Source of the DNA: CAYMKL01 sp964390805
Lineage (GTDB): Bacteria; Chloroflexota; Anaerolineae; VGOG01
NCBI GenBank assembly: GCA_964390805.1
Contig: CAYMKL010000039.1
Span: forward strand, 1 to 50,689
DNA: 50,689 nt
Direction: 5' to 3'
Position 1 is the stretch's first letter; the number at the start of each line of letters is the position of its first letter. The notes below the pieces were generated by a model that ran no database searches, had not been told where the DNA came from, and saw only the letters and a program-made list of their open reading frames with translations. Of the stretch, positions 33,155-41,875 are shown one piece after another. The position numbers were made by a program, and so were the translations under genes.

Positions 33155-35040
33155 AGGTTAATCTGACCACGCGCGACATCCAGATCGAAGAGCCGGACGA
33201 CGGATTCTATCGCACCTACGGCGGAGGGAGTTGCCTGGCGGTCTACTATCTGTTGAAGGAGATGGAACCGGGGCTGGATGCTTTCGACCCAGGAAACGTG
33301 CTGGTCTTTGCGCCCGGCGTGACCACCGGCGCACCCTGCTCTGGCCTCTCACGTTTCAATGTCACCGCCAAATCGCCTCTCACCGGTGCCATCGGCGACA
33401 GCCAGGCTGGTGGCTTCTGGGGCGCTGAGCTCAAGTTCGCAGGCTTCGATGCCGTGGTCATCACTGGACAGGCGGAATTGCCCGTCTATCTCTGGATTCG
33501 CGATGGCCAGGTGGAGATCCGCGACGCCACGGCCCTCTGGGGGAAGGACACTGCCCTGGCTCAGGCGGCCATTCGAGAAGAGGTGGGGGAACCGCGGGCC
33601 CGCGTGGCCCTCATCGGCATCGGAGGCGAGAACCGGGTGCGATACGCCTGCATCGCCAACGAGCTACATCACTTCAACGGGCGCACCGGCATGGGGGCGG
33701 TGATGGGGAGCAAGAACCTCAAGGCCATCGCCGTGATGGGACACGGCAAGGTGAAGCTGGCCGATCCTGATGCCCTGCGTGCCATCGCCAAGTCGGTGCC
33801 GGAGCGCATCCGAGATAGCGGCGTCGCGACCCTGCTGCAAGACCTGGGCACCGCTGGCTTCGTCCGCTATCAGAACGCCGATGGCGGTCTCCCCACGCGC
33901 AACTTCGCCAGCGGGTTCTTCGAAGGGGGAGAGGGAATAGATGGGGCCCCTATCCACGAGCGATACTACGTCAAGAGCACCTCGTGCTACGCCTGCGCGG
34001 TGCGCTGCAAGCAGGTCATCGCCGCCGAGGAGCCCTATCCCATTGACCCGGCCTACGGCGGTCCGGAGATGGAGGGGCTCTCTACACTGGGAGCGTATAC
34101 GGGTGTCTCGGACCTGGCCGCGGTATGCAAGGCCAACGAGTTGTGCAATCGCTACACCCTGGACACCATCTCCACCGGCGCGACCATCGCCTGGGCTATG
34201 GACTGCTTCGAGCGGGGCGTTATCGGCCAGGCGGAGACGGGGGGGCTGACCTTGCACTTCGGCGACGGCGCCACGCTGGTGCATCTGGTGGAGATGATCG
34301 CGCGCCGCCAGGGCCTGGGTGACCTGCTGGCTGAGGGGCCGGCACGGGCAGCGCGGGTCTGGGGGGAGGAGGCCGCGCGACTGGCCATTCATACCAAGGG
34401 ACAGCCGTTTCCCGCCCACATGCCACGGGTGAAGCGCTCCCTGGCCCTGGCCTACGCCACCAATCCCTTCGGGGCCGATCACATTTCCACCGAGCAGGAC
34501 CCCTTCCTGCTAGACGCTTTCCCCGCAGACCTGCGCGAGAAGGTCAAGGCGCTGGGCATCCAGGAAGCAGCGGATCTGGCGGAGATGGGCCCCATCAAGG
34601 TGAGGCTGGTAGCCTACTCCCAGCGCTTCTTCAGCATCCTCGATACGCTGGAGCTTTGCTCTTTCTGCTTCGCGCCAGCCTGGTTCTTCGATTACGAAGA
34701 CCTGGTAGCCATCGTGAGGGCCGTTGCCGGCTGGAAGACCAACTTCTGGGAGTTGATGAAGCTGGGGGAGCGGCGCATCAACCTGATGCGCGCCTTCAAC
34801 GCCCGCGAGGGATGGACGGTCGAACACGACGTGTTGCCTCCACGCATGGCCGAGCCGTTGGTAGACGGCCCCACCGCCGGGGGTGTGGTGGACATGGATG
34901 CCTGGCGGGAGGATCGCAGGCTGTATTATCAGACGATGGGCTGGAACCCCGACACCGGCCATCCAACAGCAGCCAAGCTGCACGAACTGGAGCTGGGTTG
35001 GGTGGCGGAGGAGCTTCGCAAGCGGGGCCTGGCGATCTAA
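33124..35040 (+). CDS. Aldehyde:ferredoxin oxidoreductase family (tungsten/molybdenum bis-pterin)
   Basis: A 638-residue AOR-family enzyme. GYCRKILKVNLTT opens the N-terminal domain, SRFNVTAKSPLTGAIGDS binds the pterin, and FNGRTGMGAVMGSKNLKAIAV is a strong family signature. The 4Fe-4S cluster ligands are CYACAVRC (about residues 287-294) and a later Cys in LELCSFCF. Such enzymes oxidise aldehydes to acids with ferredoxin, or reduce acids. The start ATG lies within the previous gene and follows GGGAGG. No dedicated ferredoxin or pterin gene is near. It would fit detoxifying or using aldehydes released during sugar or amino-acid breakdown. Confidence 0.92.
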   Translation: MPYGYCRKILKVNLTTRDIQIEEPDDGFYRTYGGGSCLAVYYLLKEMEPGLDAFDPGNVLVFAPGVTTGAPCSGLSRFNVTAKSPLTGAIGDSQAGGFWGAELKFAGFDAVVITGQAELPVYLWIRDGQVEIRDATALWGKDTALAQAAIREEVGEPRARVALIGIGGENRVRYACIANELHHFNGRTGMGAVMGSKNLKAIAVMGHGKVKLADPDALRAIAKSVPERIRDSGVATLLQDLGTAGFVRYQNADGGLPTRNFASGFFEGGEGIDGAPIHERYYVKSTSCYACAVRCKQVIAAEEPYPIDPAYGGPEMEGLSTLGAYTGVSDLAAVCKANELCNRYTLDTISTGATIAWAMDCFERGVIGQAETGGLTLHFGDGATLVHLVEMIARRQGLGDLLAEGPARAARVWGEEAARLAIHTKGQPFPAHMPRVKRSLALAYATNPFGADHISTEQDPFLLDAFPADLREKVKALGIQEAADLAEMGPIKVRLVAYSQRFFSILDTLELCSFCFAPAWFFDYEDLVAIVRAVAGWKTNFWELMKLGERRINLMRAFNAREGWTVEHDVLPPRMAEPLVDGPTAGGVVDMDAWREDRRLYYQTMGWNPDTGHPTAAKLHELELGWVAEELRKRGLAI

Positions 35041-35084
35041 ACTTGGAATGCTTCCCCAGAGCTGCCCGGCTTTGGCCTGCTATC

Positions 35085-35338
35085 AGAAAGTTCATTCTAG
35101 CTACGATAGCTGAAGTCGAGAAGCTGATGGGCGGCGGAGAATCATCCTTCTTTGTCAGCGGTGTGGGAAGTGGCCGGATCGAAATCGTGAAGGAGGCGGT
35201 CACCGATAGATGCCACGTGGCACTGCGAGTATCCAATTCCGAAAGGGCTGTGGCAGCCCTGAACGCCCAGGGAGTAGAACTCGAGGAGCCGAGAATCAAG
35301 CCTGGTGTCAAAACAGCCTTCCCAGATGCAGGATACCC
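35085..35338 (+). pseudogene. VOC/glyoxalase-fold protein remnant
   Basis: One frame reads AEVEKLMGGGESSFFVSGVG, then CHVALRVSNSERAVAALNAQ and IKPGVKTAF, the core of a vicinal-oxygen-chelate fold protein. No proper start or C-terminus is present, and the frame runs into the end of the convergent yifB gene. It is a remnant of a small enzyme gene. Confidence 0.55.
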
Positions 35339-36862
35339 CTACATCTGTCGCCGCGGCCGATACTGGATCGCCTCCGCCAGATGTGCCGTTTCTATCCGCT
35401 CCGAGCTTGCCAGGTCGGCGATGGTGCGAGCCAGCTTCAGGACGCGGTGAAAGGCCCTGGCACTCATGGCCAGTTGTTGCATGGCCGCCTTGAGCAAGCT
35501 ACGCCCCGCCTCGTCCACCTGACAGTACTCCCTGACCTCAGCCGGCCCCATGTCGGCGTTGCAGGCCAGCGACGTATCAGCGAAGCGCTGGCGCTGCACC
35601 TCCCGTGCTTTCTCCACTCTGGCCCTGATGTCCTCAGACTTCTCCCCCAACCTATCATCGGTCAGCTTGTCGTACTCCACCCGGGGCACCTCGACGTGGA
35701 TGTCAACGCGGTCCAGAAGCGGCCCGGAGATGCGCTTCTGGTAGCGGCCGACCATGGAGAGGGAGCAGGTGCATTCCTTGACGGGGTCGCCAAAGTAGCC
35801 GCAGGGGCAAGGGTTCATGGCGGCGATTAGCATGAAGTTGGCGGGGAAAGTCAAAGACCCTTGAGCCCGGGAGATGGTCACGAGGTGATCCTCGAGGGGT
35901 TGACGCAACACCTCGAGAGTCCGCATGCCGAACTCTGGTAGCTCGTCCAGGAAAAGCACCCCACGGTGTGATAGGCTAATCTCACCAGGACGGGGCCATC
36001 GCCCCCCGCCCACCAGGCCGGCGTGGCTGATGGTATGATGAGGAGCGCGGAAGGGCCGGTGTTGGATCAGCGGGGTCTCTGGCGGCAGCGATCCGGCCAC
36101 GGAGTAGATCTTGGTCACCTCCAGGCACTCTTCCGTCGTCATGCGGGGCAGAATGGAAGGCATGGAGCGCGCCAGCAGGGTTTTGCCAGCACCCGGTGGG
36201 CCGGTCATCAGTACGTTGTGGCCGCCGGCCGCCGACACCTCCAGGGCCCGCTTCACGTGCTCCTGACCCTTAACATGGGAGAAGTCCACGGCATAGGCTG
36301 GGAGTTCGTCGGCGCCGAGGTCCAGGTCGTGGCTATATGGCTCGATGGAGCGCAACCCCTGGAGGTGGGTGACGAGGGACGAGAGGTCCGTCACAGGGAT
36401 GACCTCCAGCCCCTGGATGAGGGCCGCCTCCGGCGCGTCCATCGCTGGCACGAAGACGGTGTGGAAGCCGCGCTCTTTGGCCAGGGCCGCCATAGGGAGG
36501 ATGCCAGTGGTATGGCGAACCCCACCGTCGAGGGAGAGCTCCCCGACGAAGAGGGCGTTCTCGACCCGATCCGGCCAGGCCTGCTCAGAAGCCACGAGGA
36601 TGCCCACGGCGATGGGCAGGTCGTAGGCCGGGCCCTCTTTGCGCAGGTCGGCTGGGGCCAGGTTGACGGTGAGGCGGTTATTAGGATACACCATCCCTGA
36701 GTTCTTTATGGCTGATCTCACCCGCTCTCGCGATTCCTGGACGGCCGCGTCGGGCAGGCCAACGATGGTTAGGCTGGGCAGCCCACGCGAGGTATCTACT
36801 TCTACTTCAACGATGGCCCCGTCCAGGCCGACTACGGCACAACTGGTGACCTTGGCTAGCAT
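35339..36862 (-). CDS. YifB/ComM-family Mg-chelatase-like AAA+ ATPase
   Basis: A 507-residue protein. The N-terminal ChlI-type Lon-protease-like domain has GLPSLTIVGLPDAAVQESRE. The AAA+ module has Walker A (GPPGAGKTLLARSMP, about residues 221-235), FRAPHHTISHAGLVGGG and Walker B (GVLFLDELPEF), and the C-terminal Mg-chelatase segment ends RRQM. The family includes ComM, a helicase that extends branch migration in natural transformation. It is the first minus-strand gene of certain function and lies 137 bp downstream of the Pro/Thr-rich gene. TACE-like zinc pair CPCGYFGDPVKECTCS is also present, as usual in the family. Confidence 0.9.
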   Translation of the reverse strand: MLAKVTSCAVVGLDGAIVEVEVDTSRGLPSLTIVGLPDAAVQESRERVRSAIKNSGMVYPNNRLTVNLAPADLRKEGPAYDLPIAVGILVASEQAWPDRVENALFVGELSLDGGVRHTTGILPMAALAKERGFHTVFVPAMDAPEAALIQGLEVIPVTDLSSLVTHLQGLRSIEPYSHDLDLGADELPAYAVDFSHVKGQEHVKRALEVSAAGGHNVLMTGPPGAGKTLLARSMPSILPRMTTEECLEVTKIYSVAGSLPPETPLIQHRPFRAPHHTISHAGLVGGGRWPRPGEISLSHRGVLFLDELPEFGMRTLEVLRQPLEDHLVTISRAQGSLTFPANFMLIAAMNPCPCGYFGDPVKECTCSLSMVGRYQKRISGPLLDRVDIHVEVPRVEYDKLTDDRLGEKSEDIRARVEKAREVQRQRFADTSLACNADMGPAEVREYCQVDEAGRSLLKAAMQQLAMSARAFHRVLKLARTIADLASSERIETAHLAEAIQYRPRRQM

Positions 36863-36890
36863 TTCTTATTCACCCGCCCATTGCAATGCT

Positions 36891-36993
36891 CAGTGGATCC
36901 AAGATTGCTCTGCGGGGATTGCGTGCAACCGCGGTTGCCTCCCGTCTTTGGCCTGGATCTGGCGATCCAGGTTGAGCAAAATCGGATCCACTG
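36891..36993. other. Inverted repeat between yifB and the Pro/Thr-rich gene
   Basis: CAGTGGATCCAAGATTGCTC (36891-36910) and GAGCAAAATCGGATCCACTG (36974-36993) match as inverted arms at 17 of 20 positions, with a 63-bp interior that includes GGATCTGGCGATCC. No T-run flanks it. It could be a transcript-end structure of the gene at 37000 or a small inverted-repeat element. Confidence 0.55.
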
Positions 36994-36999
36994 ATGCTG

Positions 37000-39282
37000 T
37001 TATCTTTTGGTGACGACTGGCAAGTATACCCGCGCCAGTGTCGGCGTGTGTGTCGGCGTGGCTGTCGGTGTCGAGGTAGGCGTCGGCGTGGGCGTGTCGG
37101 TAGGCGGAGGTGTCGCCGTGCCGGTCGGATCCGGCGTAGCCGTTGGCGTTGATGTCGGGGTGTTGGTCACTGTGGGCGTGACCGTCGGTGTAGCAGTCGG
37201 TGTGGCCGTCGGTTCGTAGCCATTGCTGCGAGGATAGCCATCAGTCAGCGGGATGCCCTCGTAGCCCGTGGTCAAGTCACCGCTGCCGCTTGCCCTCTCT
37301 ACCACCACCGCGGCCGGCATGAGCTCCCCCTCCCCCTGTACATCTGTCACCCACATCACCCCCGATCCAATGAAGGCATCGGGCACGCTGCCCAGGTCGT
37401 CTAGTCCCACATAGCTCACGTGGCCAGGTTCGATGGTCAGGGGCACAGTGGTTAATGGGCCATCGCCAGCATAGATGTCCAGGGCCAGGTGCAGCGTGTT
37501 CTGGGCTGAGTTGTTGCGAATGGAGATATCTGAACTCCAGCCCTGATCGTTCTTCACCAGGCGAGGCAGGGCGATGGCCTCTATTCCCTCCGTTTGATGC
37601 TGCGGTACGGCATTGTAGCTCATCCCCTGTCCTGTGCTAGCGCTGAACAGCTTGACCATGGCGTAGACAGGCGAGCCAGGGATCTCGTCTCCCGATGGTG
37701 GCAGGATGTGGCTTTGCGATTCGACCACGGCTGCGCCTACAACTTGGCCAGGCAGCGCATCGAAGGACGGGACGTAGAAACTCTGGGAGCCGTTGGAGCA
37801 TACCCAATCGCTGAGCGACAGGACAGAGGCGCCGCTGTTGTCCAGGAAGCTCACCGTCACGAAGGTGGGCTGTCCTGTCTGAGACAGATTCTGCACCTGG
37901 ACGACGGCGCTCCATTCTTGGCCCAGGTAGGTCAAAGGTGCAAAGCTGACCAGGGAGCCGTTGACCTCCGACAACAGCGGCACCTGGTGAGTGAATAGCA
38001 TGTCCTGGCCCCACTCGTCCACGACGATGCCCAGGGGCACATTGCCGCTGATCGAGGCTGATCCCAGCCAGCCATCGCCCAAAGCATCGGGCGCGCCTGT
38101 GCGATAGGTCTCGCCTGGAGCCACTTGCTCGATGTGTTGAGCATGCTCGATTTGACAGCTATCCTGCCCCTGGTAGTAGACCCACACCGATGTGCAAACC
38201 CGACCGGAGTTTTGGATATTCAGCCCTGTGTCAAAGCCGTCATAAGCCCTCTTGTTGAGGGGGGCGAAGTAGGAGAATGAGGAGATCGGCTCATCCAGCT
38301 CCTCTGAGACACCGGTGTAGGCGCCGGCGACGGTGGCGCCACTATCGTCCGGCCCCACACGATGTATCGTCACTGCCAGGATTCCACCTCGGGCTTCAGC
38401 TTCCCAACTGCTTATCCAGGTATACCAAGCAGAGGAATCGCCCACAGCGCTTTGGGCCTCCTGGCATTCTGCGTCCGCTTGATCCGGCGAGACCGGATAG
38501 GCTATAGCAGCCTCCGCTCCCGTCAGGACATCGCCCTTCACCGTCCACACGCTGCCAGGAGGGATGGGGTCGGAACAGAGAACTGCCATGGGGCCGGGGT
38601 CGTTAGTGGGGCACGCGTCGGAGTAACCGCCCCACAGGAACATGAGGGCGACGGTCGGCACATAGCCCACGTTCTGCACCTGAATCAACGTCTCCCACCC
38701 CTCTTTGGTCTGGACGATGGGAAACTGCATGGGCACACCCGCTTTGGGGATCGGCGTAGACGTGGGTGTAGGGGTTGGGGTTGGCGTATCCGTGGGTGTG
38801 GGCGTGTTGGTCGGTGTCAAGGTGGAAGTAGGTGTATTGGTCGGCGTGTACGTAGGGGTGGGAGTACTGGTGGGTGTGCTTGTTGGCGTGTACGTCGGTG
38901 TTGCCCCTGTGAGCTGGATGGTCCAGCTACCGTATGGACACTTAGGGTCGTCGGCGTGCATGGTTGCGACCCCAGCGACCCCTTCGAGATAGACGGTAAT
39001 TGGGACCATATCCCCATCGTATAAGGGGCCCGCTATAAAGTTTGGCTCAACTCGCCCCTCATGTCCACCCACCCACAAGCGAATATTGGTTGACTGGGTG
39101 TGGTCTTCCTCGTTAAACTTCAACCATCCTTCGAGCTGAACTTCCTCGCCTGTGACGGTGATTTCGGTGGGGAAGCCCACGAACTCTAACTCCCCGATCG
39201 AAGCCGTCACCATTGCCCCCCAGGCCCAGAGAAGGCCCAGGGACACCACTATTGCTACTGCTAGAACTCTGTTTTTCGTCAT
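37000..39282 (-). CDS. Secreted Pro/Thr-rich surface protein
   Basis: A 760-residue exported protein. A signal peptide (MTKNRVLAVAIVVSLGLL, then WAWGAMVTA) is followed by a beta-rich domain of about 100 residues. Then come a tract of PTxTPTxTP repeats (about residues 128-178), a 500-residue region of repeated beta-sandwich-like units (TALMFLWGGYS, VQNLSQTGQPTFVTVSF, ISIRNNSAQNTLHLALDIY), a second PT-rich tract (about 692-748) and the tail ARVYLPVVTKR. PT spacers and a YLPxV end are features I associate with Chloroflexota surface proteins. AAAGGAGG precedes the ATG. The function is unknown; adhesion or matrix binding is a guess. Confidence 0.8.
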   Translation of the reverse strand: MTKNRVLAVAIVVSLGLLWAWGAMVTASIGELEFVGFPTEITVTGEEVQLEGWLKFNEEDHTQSTNIRLWVGGHEGRVEPNFIAGPLYDGDMVPITVYLEGVAGVATMHADDPKCPYGSWTIQLTGATPTYTPTSTPTSTPTPTYTPTNTPTSTLTPTNTPTPTDTPTPTPTPTSTPIPKAGVPMQFPIVQTKEGWETLIQVQNVGYVPTVALMFLWGGYSDACPTNDPGPMAVLCSDPIPPGSVWTVKGDVLTGAEAAIAYPVSPDQADAECQEAQSAVGDSSAWYTWISSWEAEARGGILAVTIHRVGPDDSGATVAGAYTGVSEELDEPISSFSYFAPLNKRAYDGFDTGLNIQNSGRVCTSVWVYYQGQDSCQIEHAQHIEQVAPGETYRTGAPDALGDGWLGSASISGNVPLGIVVDEWGQDMLFTHQVPLLSEVNGSLVSFAPLTYLGQEWSAVVQVQNLSQTGQPTFVTVSFLDNSGASVLSLSDWVCSNGSQSFYVPSFDALPGQVVGAAVVESQSHILPPSGDEIPGSPVYAMVKLFSASTGQGMSYNAVPQHQTEGIEAIALPRLVKNDQGWSSDISIRNNSAQNTLHLALDIYAGDGPLTTVPLTIEPGHVSYVGLDDLGSVPDAFIGSGVMWVTDVQGEGELMPAAVVVERASGSGDLTTGYEGIPLTDGYPRSNGYEPTATPTATPTVTPTVTNTPTSTPTATPDPTGTATPPPTDTPTPTPTSTPTATPTHTPTLARVYLPVVTKR

Positions 39283-39307
39283 TTCCTAAACCTCCTTTCC
39301 CCTTACA

Positions 39308-39336
39308 AGTTTATCACAAAGTGGGCTTAAAAGCAA
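39308..39336 (-). promoter_or_regulatory. Putative promoter of the Pro/Thr-rich protein gene
   Basis: On the minus strand TTGCTT (39336-39331), 17 bp, TAAACT (39313-39308), about 25 bp upstream of the ATG at 39282. Moderate match to the sigma-70 consensus. Confidence 0.4.
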
Positions 39337-39506
39337 AAAGGCGACTACTCAGGTATCGAACCCTTGTGAAGGTTTTGCGGCTATTCTCAAGCCGAAAGCG
39401 ACTTCATCGTCTGAATGTTACTTCCCAGGCAAGGCCATACGCAACCGTTCGGCTGAGCGCTCACGGCGAAGCCTTCGCAAGGGTAGGCCGATCCCCCAAG
39501 AAAAAC

Positions 39507-39535
39507 TTGACAAGCTCTCCGATGTGGGGTAATAT
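39507..39535 (+). promoter_or_regulatory. Strong sigma-70-type promoter of the acyl-CoA mutase cluster
   Basis: TTGACA (39507-39512), exactly 17 bp, TAATAT (39530-39535), one mismatch from consensus. It lies about 75 bp before the mutase start. The rest of 39283-39612 holds the opposite promoter; I saw no cobalamin riboswitch. Confidence 0.8.
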
Positions 39536-39612
39536 TCCTATGCTCTGCTCAGGCAAGGGATCAGGCCAGAAGTGACCGCCACCGGAGCAGAATGGTTGGC
39601 CAAAGGAGGCAG

Positions 39613-41268
39613 ATGAGCGAAGACGCTTTTGGTAAAGAGCAATGGGAGCGCGAGATTATAGAGCCTGTTCTTCGACGGCATCCTGAGCGCCGGGATCGCT
39701 TTGAAACAAGCTCAGGCATCGAGGTTGAGCGAGTCTATACGCCGAAGGAAGCGGAAACAGAGTACGTCGAGGATTTGGGCTTCCCTGGCCAATATCCTTT
39801 CACTCGTGGTGTGTATCCCACCATGTACCGTGGCCGCTTCTGGACCATGCGCCAATACGCGGGCTATGCTACGGCCGAGGAGTCCAACTGCCGCTATAAG
39901 TATCTCCTCTCCCAGGGTCAGACGGGGCTCTCAGTGGCCTTTGACCTGCCTACCCAGATCGGCTACGACTCAGACCATCCTTTGGCCGAGGGCGAGGTCG
40001 GGAAAGTTGGTGTGGCCATTGATTCCCTGGAGGACATGGAAGTCCTTTTTGAAGGCATCCCCCTCGACAAAGTCAGCACCTCCATGACCATCAACGCGAC
40101 GGCCGCTATCCTCCTAACTATGTACATCGCAGTGGCCAAAAAGCAGGGGGTAGATCCCCAGTTGCTGCGGGGCACCATCCAGAACGACATCCTGAAAGAG
40201 TACGTTGCCCGAGGGACCTATATCTTCCCACCCAAGCCCTCTATGCGCATCATTACCGATACATTCTCTTACTGTAAAGAGAGCCTTCCCCACTGGAACA
40301 CTATCTCCATCTCAGGCTATCACATCCGCGAGGCTGGAGCCACAGCCGTACAAGAGGTGGCCTTCACCCTGGCCAACGCCATCGCCTATGTGGAGGCAGC
40401 CATCAAGGCCGGCTTGAGCGTGGATGAGTTTGCCGGCCGGATTTCCTTCTTCTTCAACGCTCATAACGACTTTCTAGAGGAGGTGGCCAAGTTCAGAGCG
40501 ACTCGCCGACTGTGGGCCAGGATAATGAGGGAGCGATTCGAGGCGCACGACCCTCACTCCTGGATGTTGCGCTTTCACACCCAGACGGCTGGCTGCACCC
40601 TGACTGCCCAGCAGCCCGATAACAACGTGGTGCGAGTGGCTCTTCAAGCTCTGGCTGCCGTGCTGGGCGGCACCCAATCGTTGCATACTAACTCGCGCGA
40701 CGAGGCGTTATCGCTGCCCACGGAGAAGTCGGTTCAAATCGCCCTCAAGACCCAGCAGATCATCGCCCACGAGAGCGGAGTGGCCAATACCATTGATCCC
40801 CTGGCCGGAAGCTACTATGTCGAGGCGCTGACCAACGAAATCGAGAGCAGGGCCCAAGAATACATCGAGAAGATTGACGGGCTGGGTGGAGCATTGGCAG
40901 CCATCGAGCGAGGTTTCATCCAACGAGAGATCCAGGAGAGTGCCTATCGCTATCAGCGGGCCGTGGAGCAAGGGGAGCAGATCGTGGTGGGCGTCAACGA
41001 ATTTGCGATTCAAGAGGAAACGACTTTGCGACGGCTGAAGGTTGATCCTGCAGTACAGGAGCAGCAGGTCGAGCGGCTCCAGGCTCTCAGGGAGCGGCGC
41101 GACAGCGAGAAAGTGCAGAACTTGCTGACTCGTTTGAGGGGGACAGCACAAGAAGAGAATCTGCTGCCCACCATCCTGGAGTGCGTAGAGGCTTACGCCA
41201 CCCTGGGTGAAATCTGTGGGGTGCTGCGGGAAGTATTTGGTGAGTACAAACCCTCGCTGGGGCTATAG
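39613..41268 (+). CDS. Methylmalonyl-CoA mutase large (substrate-binding) subunit
   Basis: A 551-residue TIM-barrel subunit of the split type, without the C-terminal B12-binding domain found in fused mutases. The specificity pair is that of methylmalonyl-CoA mutase: Tyr82 (WTMRQYAGY, equal to Tyr89 of the Propionibacterium enzyme) and Arg200 (KEYVAR, equal to Arg207). GTIQNDILKE, SISGYHIREAGA and HTQTAGCTLTAQQP are conserved. It isomerises methylmalonyl-CoA and succinyl-CoA with adenosylcobalamin. ATG 39613 follows AAAGGAGG; ATG 39592 lies before that site. The B12-binding partner and MeaB chaperone are not in the window. The epimerase follows. Confidence 0.9.
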   Translation: MSEDAFGKEQWEREIIEPVLRRHPERRDRFETSSGIEVERVYTPKEAETEYVEDLGFPGQYPFTRGVYPTMYRGRFWTMRQYAGYATAEESNCRYKYLLSQGQTGLSVAFDLPTQIGYDSDHPLAEGEVGKVGVAIDSLEDMEVLFEGIPLDKVSTSMTINATAAILLTMYIAVAKKQGVDPQLLRGTIQNDILKEYVARGTYIFPPKPSMRIITDTFSYCKESLPHWNTISISGYHIREAGATAVQEVAFTLANAIAYVEAAIKAGLSVDEFAGRISFFFNAHNDFLEEVAKFRATRRLWARIMRERFEAHDPHSWMLRFHTQTAGCTLTAQQPDNNVVRVALQALAAVLGGTQSLHTNSRDEALSLPTEKSVQIALKTQQIIAHESGVANTIDPLAGSYYVEALTNEIESRAQEYIEKIDGLGGALAAIERGFIQREIQESAYRYQRAVEQGEQIVVGVNEFAIQEETTLRRLKVDPAVQEQQVERLQALRERRDSEKVQNLLTRLRGTAQEENLLPTILECVEAYATLGEICGVLREVFGEYKPSLGL

Positions 41269-41303
41269 GCCGGGCTTTGCGAGTGCGGATCGGGAGTAGA
41301 GCC

Positions 41304-41753
41304 ATGATCAAGAAAATAGACCACATCGCCATCATTGTGCGCAGCATTGAGGAAGCTCTACAGGTCTATGGGGGAGCCCTGGGCCTTGAGCTAACCGAGA
41401 TCACAGAAGTGCCAGAGCAAGCGGTGAGGGTTGCCTTTTTGCCCGTGGGCGAGAGCAAAATCGAGTTGGTAGAGCCTGTCACCACCGATATACTTCGACC
41501 AAGCTCAGTACAGGCTTCGACTGGGCTCAGTACAAGTGGCGGCATCGCCAGGTTCCTGGAGAAGCGGGGCGAGGGATTGCACCACATCTGCTTAGAGGTG
41601 GAAGACATCGAGGCCGCGCTGCGGGATCTGGCGGCCAAGGGGATCCGGCTCATTGACGAGCAGCCTCGCCAGGGAACTCATGGCCGAGTAGCCTTCCTGC
41701 ATCCCAAAGGCGCCCACGGCGTGCTCATCGAGCTGATCGAGAAGCCGGGCTAG
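41304..41753 (+). CDS. mce: Methylmalonyl-CoA epimerase with in-frame repeat insertion
   Basis: A 149-residue VOC-fold epimerase that interconverts the two methylmalonyl-CoA stereoisomers for the mutase. IDHIAIIVRSIEEALQVYG, KIELVEPVT, GEGLHHICLEVEDI and FLHPKGAHGVLIELIEK carry the usual metal ligands (His, Glu, His, Glu). Relatives read straight from ELVEP to ARFLEKRGEG with a short link. Here about 15 extra residues (ILRPSSVQASTGLSTS) match a 46-bp tandem pair of palindromic repeats at 41492-41537. The insertion keeps the frame and falls in a surface loop, so the enzyme may still work. Confidence 0.88.
   Translation: MIKKIDHIAIIVRSIEEALQVYGGALGLELTEITEVPEQAVRVAFLPVGESKIELVEPVTTDILRPSSVQASTGLSTSGGIARFLEKRGEGLHHICLEVEDIEAALRDLAAKGIRLIDEQPRQGTHGRVAFLHPKGAHGVLIELIEKPG
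41492..41537. repeat. Tandem pair of 23-bp diverged palindromic repeats inside the epimerase gene
   Basis: Two adjacent 23-bp units, each with CTTCGAC and GCTCAGTACA (41492-41514, 41515-41537). They are variants of the CCTGAGC-TGTCGAAGG family read in the opposite sense. Confidence 0.7.
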
Positions 41754-41787
41754 ATGGCTTTATTTCAGTTCCCTCTTGCGATGGGCT

Positions 41788-41830
41788 AAGGTCTCTGACC
41801 GAGCCCTTTCCGCCTCGGTCGGGAGACCTT
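41788..41830. other. Stem-loop between the epimerase and adenosyltransferase genes
   Basis: AAGGTCTCTGACCGAG (41788-41803) pairs with CTCGGTCGGGAGACCTT (41814-41830), loop of 10. No T-run follows, so partial attenuation or mRNA processing is more likely than full termination. Confidence 0.55.
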
Positions 41831-41875
41831 CGGCAATCAAGGTAAACGGCTCACTCATTATTTAAGGAGAATCTC

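Noticed and set aside
39340..39420. tRNA-like stretch (GGTATCGAACCC)
   Set aside because: No cloverleaf arms could be matched around it.
39283..39612. Cobalamin riboswitch ahead of the mutase cluster
   Set aside because: No B12-box-like GCCACTG context or suitable leader was found; the promoter lies too close to the gene for a full riboswitch.
41788..41830. Rho-independent terminator after the epimerase
   Set aside because: Strong stem but no T-run follows, and the adenosyltransferase is functionally linked, so full termination is not supported.
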